A stretch of 64,000 nt of DNA. Source: Nostoc sp. NMS2 (GTDB lineage Bacteria > Cyanobacteriota > Cyanobacteriia > Cyanobacteriales > Nostocaceae). Shown here piece after piece: positions 1 to 6,867 of this stretch. The stretch lies in assembly GCF_017115105.1 (NCBI RefSeq), contig NZ_JABXKH010000157.1, forward strand, positions 1-64,000, in the 5' to 3' direction. Positions within the stretch are counted from its first letter, which is position 1; each line of letters begins with the position of its first letter. The notes beneath the pieces were generated by a model, which saw nothing but the letters and a program-made list of their open reading frames with translations, had not been told where the DNA came from and did not search any database. A program made the translations under genes and the position numbers.

Positions 1-30
1 GTTTCTGTTTTGGCTGCGGCTCTCCCAAAC

Positions 31-546
31 TCAGACCCTCTGCCATAATCCCTCTATCAATAGGGTTTGAGACGCGCTAACCCTGGCTGGCTGATAACCA
101 ACTGGCAAATTTTTACTTCCCAACAAAGCGTTTGCCATGTGTGATTTACCAGCATCGAAGCCTCCAGTCAAAACAACATTAGGCTTTTGTTTATAAAGCT
201 TAAGCTGCTGCTGGAGATCATGTGGTGTAGCTGGCGATGTTGGTATATCTAGTTTGTCTACAGGAGGAGTAGCATCAATGTACTGATTCAGTAAATTTAG
301 TTTGCGATAAAGTTGAGTGTATGGAGTTCCTGGATCAATTCCTTTGAGTGGTGGTGTTGATGCTGACATGGCTGTAGCAAAGTCAACCCCCAATATTTGC
401 AGCCATTTTGCTAAAAGACCCATTGGAACTGTTTCAGGCTTTTGCTCATAAAAACAAATTTCTTCATGGGAGATGCCCAGTATATTAGCAACCTGTACTT
501 GACCCATGCCTACTTTCTGACGATATCCCAGTAAGTCAATATTCAT
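31..546 (-). pseudogene. truncated HTH-plus-dynamin-like GTPase
   Basis: The first 60 residues resemble an XRE-type helix-turn-helix (GQVQVANILGISHEEI). After a linker comes a P-loop, GGFDAGKS at residues 128-135, followed by MANALLG, the usual start of a dynamin-like or Era-like GTPase domain. The frame stops at residue 171, about 35 residues after the P-loop, so the switch, DxxG and NKxD motifs are missing. It is therefore likely the 5' remnant of a longer gene broken by a stop or rearrangement; the window edge hides what follows. A second dynamin-like GTPase lies on the same strand 6.3 kb upstream, so this may have belonged to the same ATPase/GTPase cluster. An intentionally short protein is possible but unlikely. 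Confidence 0.55.
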
Positions 547-686
547 TGCTGTATCTCAACTGCACTATTAATATTACTTATTTGGTTATGGTATAGATAT
601 TAATCTGCCAGCCAGTAGGGATTACCCACCCTTATTTATCGGAAAGAATTTTGCCTTGATTTTATGTTGCATTCTCTTAAAAATCT

Positions 687-702
687 GTTACATTACTTTA
701 CA
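687..702 (+). promoter_or_regulatory. HLR1 box (RpaB site) upstream of hli
   Basis: The sequence GTTACATTACTTTACA matches the HLR1 consensus (G/T)TTACA(T/A)(T/A)NN(G/T)TTACA at every constrained position. HLR1 is the binding site of the response regulator RpaB in front of high-light genes. A third half-site, GTTACA, follows at 716-721, and a TATAAC -10-like hexamer sits at 709-714. If that hexamer is used, RpaB would overlap the -35 region, an arrangement that represses in low light and derepresses in high light. Regulation is inferred from position only. Confidence 0.75.
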
Positions 703-745
703 GGCAGTTATAACTGTTACAACATAAAAGCTCGGAGTATTATTT

Positions 746-925
746 ATGGCAGACGTTAAAAAGACTACGCCTTCAGTTTCAGAAGATCCTAATGCTTTGC
801 GCTGGGGCTTTACTCCTCAGAGCGAAAACTGGAACGGTCGTTTTGCAATGATTGGTTTTTTATCTGCTGTTGCACTTGAAGTCTTTTCTGGTCAAGGAAT
901 TTTACACTTCTGGGGCATTTTATAG
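746..925 (+). CDS. hliA: high-light-inducible protein (Hlip/SCP, one-helix CAB family)
   Basis: This is a 59-residue protein with one chlorophyll-binding helix. The motif ENWNGRFAMIGF (residues 27-38) is the ExxNxR-AM signature of the LHC/CAB/ELIP/HLIP superfamily, followed by a hydrophobic stretch ending in HFWGIL. Hlips bind chlorophyll and carotenoid in the thylakoid membrane and protect photosystem II assembly intermediates under excess light. The length is typical of the family. An AGCTCGGAG-type ribosome site lies 8-9 bases before ATG. The upstream HLR1 box supports high-light control. It lies between minus-strand genes with no operon partner. The specific paralogue cannot be decided, so the symbol is generic. 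Confidence 0.93.
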   Translation: MADVKKTTPSVSEDPNALRWGFTPQSENWNGRFAMIGFLSAVALEVFSGQGILHFWGIL

Positions 926-1012
926 ATTTAAAGGTTTTTACAGCTTCATTAGATGATCGGGCAAGGCAGCGATTTGTAAGATTGTCTGCCTTTCCTTTAT
1001 GAGAAAATTCCC

Positions 1013-2104
1013 TTAGCGCGACGAGCGAAATATTACACGGCCTGGGGATTCTTCTTGATTAATTCGCGCATATACTCGAAGACAAGTTAATACTTCACCA
1101 GGAATGCCACCACAGTCTAGTTGTAAGTCATCCTTGGATGAAGCACAGATATCTGCATAAAGTCCCGATAATTGGCGAATTCGCACTTCATTACCTGCAT
1201 TAACTGCCTCATCAGCGACTTTCTTCAAAATGCGTCGTGATTCATGTTGTAGCTTTCCCCACCAAGAATAGCGTTCAGCCGGTGGTACGAAGACTAGGGA
1301 ATGTATCGCTTCATCCATGTCAATCCAAGCACGGAGAATTGACAGGGGATCAGTGTTTTTCTCGGCTTTTTGGGTGCGTTGGAAGCGATCGCTTAAAGCA
1401 TCAATATATTGATCGCGCTGTTCTGGTTTGGAGTGTAAGGAAATGACATCAAAGCTAAAAATGCTCTTTAAAGCATGATGTAAATCTGGGTCTATTTCGA
1501 TAAAATTCATATATAAAAATAGGAATGCTGCTGGTAAATCGGATGCATTGCCTTGTGTATTTTGAGGATTTGAAAGTGCTTGTTGATACAATGTCAATCC
1601 CTGAGTTTGAACAGTACCACTAAGTCCGGGGTAGATAATTTCATCGCGGATAAAAGGAAGTTGATAGAGGTTAGAATTATCTGCGATCGCACCAACTTCT
1701 TGAGCTAAATCTAAAGTGCGCGATCGCCAAGTCGCAGCCAAATCTTCTGGTATCCGTAGCAGTTTGCGTTGAATCTCATTCCACAAATCAGAGTCAGTTG
1801 TGCTTTGCAATTTGGAATTACCCAGATAATAATTAAGTTCTGAGTCAGAATCGAAAGCTTCTCGGAGGTGACTTAGTTTTAAATCATCTGGTGCATCTTC
1901 CCAACCAGTATCTAGCTGTAGGGGTTCAGGTTGCAACAGGTTATGAAGTTCTTGCAGCACCTCATCGCATATTTTAGATCCTGGATCTAGTGGAAATTCT
2001 GTGCGAGCCTGATTTAAAGTAGCCTCTAGTCCATATAAACTAAACCGCAGTAACTGGGCTAACTCTGAGTTTTCTATCTCTAATAATTGACGCAAGTGCT
2101 GCAT
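1013..2104 (-). CDS. unknown 363-aa protein, partner of the Hsp70-like ATPase
   Basis: I do not recognise a named domain. The product is soluble, acidic and mostly helical, with no signal peptide or membrane segment, and contains the stretches PSLRAWID-like LSILRAWIDMDE and WWGKLQHESRRILKKVADEAV. The start chosen is the internal ATG because a perfect GGAGGTGA ribosome site lies 5 bases before it; the longer frame begins inside that site. It follows the Hsp70-like gene by about 170 bases on the same strand, separated only by an intergenic repeat, so co-transcription is likely. By analogy with Hsp70 systems that need an accessory factor, it might be a co-chaperone or adaptor, but nothing in the sequence proves this. 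Confidence 0.7.
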   Translation of the reverse strand: MQHLRQLLEIENSELAQLLRFSLYGLEATLNQARTEFPLDPGSKICDEVLQELHNLLQPEPLQLDTGWEDAPDDLKLSHLREAFDSDSELNYYLGNSKLQSTTDSDLWNEIQRKLLRIPEDLAATWRSRTLDLAQEVGAIADNSNLYQLPFIRDEIIYPGLSGTVQTQGLTLYQQALSNPQNTQGNASDLPAAFLFLYMNFIEIDPDLHHALKSIFSFDVISLHSKPEQRDQYIDALSDRFQRTQKAEKNTDPLSILRAWIDMDEAIHSLVFVPPAERYSWWGKLQHESRRILKKVADEAVNAGNEVRIRQLSGLYADICASSKDDLQLDCGGIPGEVLTCLRVYARINQEESPGRVIFRSSR

Positions 2105-2163
2105 GAATATCACCTCCATATATTACCTGTATGTGATTCATAGCGAATTAAACTTAGCAAACC

Positions 2164-2266
2164 TCTGCGTTCCTTTGCGTTCACTCCGCGCCCCTTTGCG
2201 TTTAAAAATCTTAATTTTTTTCAACGCAGAGGAACGCAAAGGTTAGCGCAGAGGAACGCAAAGGTT
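2164..2266. repeat. inverted CGCAGAGGAACGCAAAGG-type repeat
   Basis: Copies of a 'gcagaggaacgcaaagg' motif occur here in opposite orientations, plus a directly repeated pair at the right end. The same motif is found at 14840-14880 in front of the aldehyde dehydrogenase. It is a dispersed non-coding repeat that could fold as a hairpin between the two genes of the Hsp70 cluster. Confidence 0.6.
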
Positions 2267-2278
2267 TAATACAGGAGT

Positions 2279-5254
2279 TTAATGTATGCCGCAAAATGGA
2301 TCGCGTTCTTTATCAACTTCATTGGGCTGCAATTCTAATTCAGCAATATAAACGCATCCCTCTTCTTTTAGGCATTCCTGATTGTTTGATGTCCAGTAAG
2401 GTACTTCACCGGCGTGCATCCGTAGGATACCTTGATCGTCAAGAGTTACACGATATTGGCAAGGATAATCTGTTGTCACATCTGGTTTGCTTAGTGCGCC
2501 AATTCGTATCCATTTTTTGCTGTTGGTTTCTGCGTCTGTTTGATAAATATAAAAAGTGTGCTGGCCAGTTTGCGGAAATGGAGGTAAGGGATTACTAATT
2601 AACCCGATTCCTGGTTCCGTCACGCCATCACGCAGATAGTGAAATTTTTGAAACAATTTACTACCATCATTTCCTACTTCAAAGACAAGATGATAGGCAT
2701 CTGGTTGATCGACAGTTGCGGCCTCAATAACATTGACGGCAATATCACCATCATTTAAATCTTTATTGAAGCGTTCTACGGCGATATTCCAGTTCAATTT
2801 ACCATCGGCAAATAGCGGCGATGTTTCTGAAACAACTGATTCTAAATCAATTCCAGGAATATCAATTAAATAATGGGGATTTCCCTGACAAAGCAACACA
2901 TTAAATTCAAGGGTTTGGTCAATTTCAAACTGGACTTTAATTTTTTTCAGAAAATCTGCTTCTTGCATTTCCAGTTTATTCATGAGGTTTTTGCCGTCGA
3001 AGCTACCCCATAATCGTAAATCTCCATCTTCGTAGTCTTGACGGTAAATAATATTAGTTAGTTGGATTCCTTGCCATACAGTACGAACCTTAGCCACAGT
3101 TTCCCAAGGTGCGAGTTGATAGAGTTCTTGTCCAGCTTTGAATATGGTGAGTAAATCGTTACTTTGGGTTTTGCGTTTGAAGTTGCAAGGCAAATAATAA
3201 AACAGGTTTTTGACATCAATTTCTAGTTGGTTGGCTCCCTTACGCAGCAAGCTTTTAGACTCTTCTGGATCGAATCTCAATCTTCGCAGCTTCTCGGCAT
3301 AGCAAGCGCCAGCAGAGGTGGCTAATTTGGTAAATTCCAACACAAAGGTAATTCGTTCTGGATTCCACACAAAATATGGAGATTTACTAAATTCTTGGTA
3401 GATTTGGCGCTGCACTATGTCTAAATTACAAGTTTTTCCAGATAGAATTAACCAATCAACTTTTTGGGAATTCCAAGAATCTTTGGTGAGTTCATCAGGA
3501 CGCAAGCGACTTTCCATCAATCCTTTAGCAATACCGATCGCTTCTTTTATTCCTGAAACGGCGGCTCGTTCAAATTGCTGGTTATCTAGGGTGACGCAGA
3601 TGCTATTTGGATCTTTGACTTGCAATTTAACGGCGCTTTGGGTGAGCAGTTCGGAAATTTGTTGCTCAGAAAGTGTGAAGGTTAATAGAGAATTATCTGC
3701 TGGTGCTTTTTGCCCAAGTTTAAGTTTGGCAGCTTCCGCATAATCCCAAAGAATATAAAAGGATTGTAGGCGTTGGGGTGCTTGTTGCCAACGAGTTGGT
3801 AATACTTTCTCGGCAGTATCTAGGGCATCTTTGTAAGAAATATCACCTTCTGGATTTTCTTTATCTAGACATTTTAAAAGACTGCCACTTTTAAATTTGC
3901 CTTGTTCTAAAAAGCGTTCGTTTAATTCAGAGTTAATTAAATCTTCTAGCTTTTCACTTTCAATATCACCTGTTGTTACTGCTGTCAATAAAAAATCTGC
4001 GATCGCAACCTTTAATAATCTAAAAATTCGCAGTGTAATTAACTCGCCACCTAACTGCAAATGACCAGATGAACCTAATAGTTTGGGAGTGAGTTTATAG
4101 TAACGTCCTCCTAAACCCCGGTCTTCATAATCGGCAAAAGTAGGGGTTTTATCTTCTAAAGTCAGTTCAATTAAAGCTAAATCTGTGGTTCCGCCGCCAA
4201 TATCCAAAACGAGGACATTTTGTGACCATTTATTCCCTGCTTGACGGCAACGAGTTTTGAATGACTCAATGCCAATATTCAGATTACCGCCAAATTCTCG
4301 CCATAAAAAGAATATTGCCACAGAAACGGCTTCATCATAAGCAGTTTGGACATCATCGATCCCCAATTGCTCAACAAATTCCTTAACTTCTTTGCGAACA
4401 ACTGGTGGAGCGACGGTGGGGTAGGTGACAACTGCTGTCAAAAAAGTTCCTTCTGAAAACCTGCGTTGTGCGCGTTGGCGGTAATCTTCAGTTAACTCGA
4501 TTAAATGCGCCCAAGCAGATTGAATCAGTTGATTTGCGGTAATTATTTCTTCTTTACCATCCAAAATAATCGAAAACGATCGCTCCTGACCAAAATAACG
4601 TTTGGGTGAATGGTGAAATCTGCTGATAATTTCCTTTAAAGAACTGCTTGTACCTTGAGCGATCGCTTTTTTGCGGTTATCTCTAGCTTCCCTACCCATC
4701 CGCAGTTTTAAATCCCCTAGCTGCGAAATTTCTAACTCGCTGGGAATTTCCGTATCGCGGCGATCGATATCTAGGACAACTGGGATCAGATTTTGCGACT
4801 CTAGGGTAGGAACGCGGAACACCTCATGATAGATTTGGTAAAGTTTTTTGCTGACAGCACGGCGGAATCTTTCACTGTTTCCCAAAGAAAGCTCAATTTG
4901 GCGAATTGCTTCTAAAAATCGCTCTTTATTGTCACTTTCAAATACTTCACTCAATCGGCTGGGTTCTATCTCCAGGTTTTTGCTAATTTCTGTGATGAAT
5001 TTCGCCCAATCATCATCGCTGACATCTGGTAAAGCCACGGAAGCGGGAGAACTGAGCCATTGTGATAAGCGATCGCGCAACCGCATTTCTTGTTCTTTTG
5101 GGAGAATTTCTGCGATCGGTACTTCAATCGGATCGAAAAGTGTGACTGTCGAATTTGACGTACCAAAATCTAAAGCAAACCATCCCGGGAATCTTTTTTG
5201 TGGTTTCTCAGTTGATTCTTGATCGGTATAGTTGTTCAATTTAAAAGGGTTCAT
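2279..5254 (-). CDS. large Hsp70-like (actin-fold) ATPase, 991 aa
   Basis: The N-terminus carries an Hsp70/actin phosphate-1 loop, DFGTSNSTVTLFDP, at residues 29-42. The phosphate-2 motif LDIGGGTTDLALIEL starts near residue 350 and an adenosine-type motif LILSGKTCNLDIV near residue 602. These three elements in order define the Hsp70 nucleotide-binding fold. At 991 residues it is much longer than DnaK (about 640), with a C-terminal half I cannot assign and no classic substrate-binding domain. No signal peptide or membrane segment is seen. It is transcribed with the 363-aa downstream gene and lies downstream of a dynamin-like GTPase. Size and partner type recall the SrfB/SrfC pair of proteobacteria, but I cannot show homology by eye. 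It probably acts as a specialised chaperone-like ATPase in the cytoplasm. Confidence 0.82.
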   Translation of the reverse strand: MNPFKLNNYTDQESTEKPQKRFPGWFALDFGTSNSTVTLFDPIEVPIAEILPKEQEMRLRDRLSQWLSSPASVALPDVSDDDWAKFITEISKNLEIEPSRLSEVFESDNKERFLEAIRQIELSLGNSERFRRAVSKKLYQIYHEVFRVPTLESQNLIPVVLDIDRRDTEIPSELEISQLGDLKLRMGREARDNRKKAIAQGTSSSLKEIISRFHHSPKRYFGQERSFSIILDGKEEIITANQLIQSAWAHLIELTEDYRQRAQRRFSEGTFLTAVVTYPTVAPPVVRKEVKEFVEQLGIDDVQTAYDEAVSVAIFFLWREFGGNLNIGIESFKTRCRQAGNKWSQNVLVLDIGGGTTDLALIELTLEDKTPTFADYEDRGLGGRYYKLTPKLLGSSGHLQLGGELITLRIFRLLKVAIADFLLTAVTTGDIESEKLEDLINSELNERFLEQGKFKSGSLLKCLDKENPEGDISYKDALDTAEKVLPTRWQQAPQRLQSFYILWDYAEAAKLKLGQKAPADNSLLTFTLSEQQISELLTQSAVKLQVKDPNSICVTLDNQQFERAAVSGIKEAIGIAKGLMESRLRPDELTKDSWNSQKVDWLILSGKTCNLDIVQRQIYQEFSKSPYFVWNPERITFVLEFTKLATSAGACYAEKLRRLRFDPEESKSLLRKGANQLEIDVKNLFYYLPCNFKRKTQSNDLLTIFKAGQELYQLAPWETVAKVRTVWQGIQLTNIIYRQDYEDGDLRLWGSFDGKNLMNKLEMQEADFLKKIKVQFEIDQTLEFNVLLCQGNPHYLIDIPGIDLESVVSETSPLFADGKLNWNIAVERFNKDLNDGDIAVNVIEAATVDQPDAYHLVFEVGNDGSKLFQKFHYLRDGVTEPGIGLISNPLPPFPQTGQHTFYIYQTDAETNSKKWIRIGALSKPDVTTDYPCQYRVTLDDQGILRMHAGEVPYWTSNNQECLKEEGCVYIAELELQPNEVDKERDPFCGIH

Positions 5255-5437
5255 TATAGTATTAGTTTCTGTTGTTCGTTTTATCGCTGGCTAAAAATTG
5301 TAATGTTCTATTATAAAATTACAAATTTAGTAAGAAAAAGTTGTGGTAAAGACTTTTAATCGTTGGTCTTGTACCACTGATTCTCTTTAGCACTGGCTTT
5401 TTTATTTAGCGCGATATCCACGGTGGACTAAGCTTTT

Positions 5438-5584
5438 AGGGACTGACAAGAAATAAATTATCCATCCTGTGGGGTGGGCATCCTGCCCGCCCTGAATATG
5501 GGACGGGTGTTAGCGTAGCGGCACGTAGTGCGGACACCCATCCCACAAGAAAATTTGGGATGTTTTTTTTATTTGGAAGTCCCT
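5438..5584. mobile_element. MITE, AGGGACT family, copy 1
   Basis: A 147-base element bounded by AGGGACTGACAAGAAATAAA and, inverted, AGGGACTTCCAAATAAAA. The interior holds a GC-rich palindrome (gtggggtgggcatcctgccc against a matching cccatcccac arm). It encodes nothing. Related copies are at 28144-28245 and 46079-46175. The shared ends indicate mobilisation in trans by an absent transposase. Confidence 0.65.
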
Positions 5585-5651
5585 TATATGAAAGGGCATA
5601 GGCGTAGCCCAAACTAGGCGATCGCTATGAAAATTGCAGCCGTTACTAAGT

Positions 5652-5933
5652 TTATGTTGAAGATTCTTGCTCACTTGCAAGTCTTATTTGTTCGACTTGT
5701 TCGATAGTTAAATTAAGTATCCTCGCAACCTCTTCTATCGAAATACCATAAGCTAAACACCGAGGTATAAGTTCAAGTTTTGCTTGTTCTCGTCCTTGCT
5801 TTCGTCCTTTTTCCCGTATTTCTTCTAGCGCTTGTTTTAGTCCTTCTTGTCGTCCTAGTTCTAGTCCTAGTTCTAGTCCCTCTTGTTTAGCTTCTCGATA
5901 AACCCTAGTTTCTTGTAACTTAATTTCAAACAT
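5652..5933 (-). pseudogene. 5'-truncated tandem copy of the DUF2887/Rpn gene
   Basis: The 93 residues repeat the C-terminal tail of the adjacent full gene: KLQETRVYREAKQEG here against KLEETRVYQEAKQEG there, followed by a charged coiled coil and an HTH-like end (ISIEEVARILNLTIEQVEQI). Reading upstream of the ATG, the frame continues as VITITGYKFVNLSREEVEA, matching the full copy, then stops exactly where the full gene ends. This shows a tandem duplication whose second copy lost its whole nuclease domain. It may still be translated, but it cannot be a nuclease. Confidence 0.7.
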
Positions 5934-5989
5934 TGCCTCTACCTCTTCACGGCTTAAGTTTACAAATTTATAACCAGTAATTGTTGTGA

Positions 5990-6814
5990 TTACTCAGCTG
6001 CAAGTCTTACTTGTTCGATGGTTAAATTAAGTAATTTGGCAACGTCTTCCATCGACATACCAAGAGCTAAGAACTGAGGTACAAGTTCAAGTTTTAGTTC
6101 TTCTCGTCCTTCTTCTCGTCCTTCTTCTCGTCCTTCTTCTCGTCCTTCTTCTCGTCCTTCTTGTTTAGCTTCTTGATAAACCCTAGTTTCTTCTAACTTA
6201 ACTCCTAACATTGCTTCTACCTCTTCACGACTTAAGTTGGCAAATTTATAAACAGCGATCGTTGTGATTACATCTATTATCTCCTCCTTAGCTAAAACAG
6301 TTATCTGTTCTTGTTGCACCCGCTCAATTAAACGTTTCGCTTCTTGCACCATTTGAGTCTCTGAGGCAATAGTCAACTGCATCAAACTGATACCTACTTT
6401 TTGCTCATCAGGATTACCTAACTCATCCAAATAAATACGTTGTACTTGGGAACTATTCAGTAGCGATCTGTGAATAGTAGTCTTTTCCGGTTCCAAGCTG
6501 CGAGACTGTAAAATAACTACACCGTACCAGTCATCGTAAAGCGACGGGTTGCGATACATATACAGCATGGATTCGGAGAAAAAGCGATGGTATAGTAACT
6601 CATCTTTCTGGAATTGTACCTCAGCAAAAAAGATCATCTGAGATGCTGCATCCGGTGGAGGTAAAAATACCCCATCAATCCGAAATGTTGGTTCTTTAAC
6701 TTCAACTGATTCAAAGCGATAGCTACTAGCTTCGGCTGGTGGCTGTTCTACTAACTCGAAAAATAATCCTGGGACACGCTTGAAAATTGTATAAAAAATA
6801 GCATCTCGTCTCAC
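5990..6814 (-). CDS. DUF2887 / Rpn-family putative PD-(D/E)XK nuclease
   Basis: The 274-residue protein begins RRDAIFYTIFKRVPGLFFEL, typical of the cyanobacterial DUF2887 family related to Rpn recombination-promoting nucleases. RIDGVFLPPP (residues 45-54) and FFAEVQFQKDE fit the D...ExQ core of a PD-(D/E)XK fold. The C-terminal third is a coiled coil with EGRE repeats, and it ends in an HTH-like segment MSMEDVAKLLNLTIEQV. Such genes multiply in cyanobacterial genomes and may promote RecA-independent recombination. Here it sits between the dynamin-like gene and the Hsp70-like gene, probably as an insertion into an older cluster. Catalytic activity is not proven. Confidence 0.85.
   Translation of the reverse strand: MRRDAIFYTIFKRVPGLFFELVEQPPAEASSYRFESVEVKEPTFRIDGVFLPPPDAASQMIFFAEVQFQKDELLYHRFFSESMLYMYRNPSLYDDWYGVVILQSRSLEPEKTTIHRSLLNSSQVQRIYLDELGNPDEQKVGISLMQLTIASETQMVQEAKRLIERVQQEQITVLAKEEIIDVITTIAVYKFANLSREEVEAMLGVKLEETRVYQEAKQEGREEGREEGREEGREEGREELKLELVPQFLALGMSMEDVAKLLNLTIEQVRLAAE
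6101..6160. repeat. five exact tandem copies of a 12-base unit in the DUF2887 gene
   Basis: The unit ttctcgtccttc is repeated five times without change and encodes EGRE-type repeats on the minus strand. Because it is a multiple of three, copy-number change by slippage would lengthen or shorten the coiled coil without breaking the frame. The truncated neighbour has a degenerate version of the same zone. Confidence 0.9.
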
Positions 6815-6867
6815 AAATACATCCTCATACCCGTAGCCGATCGCAATCAGTCATTTTCGGAGTTAGC

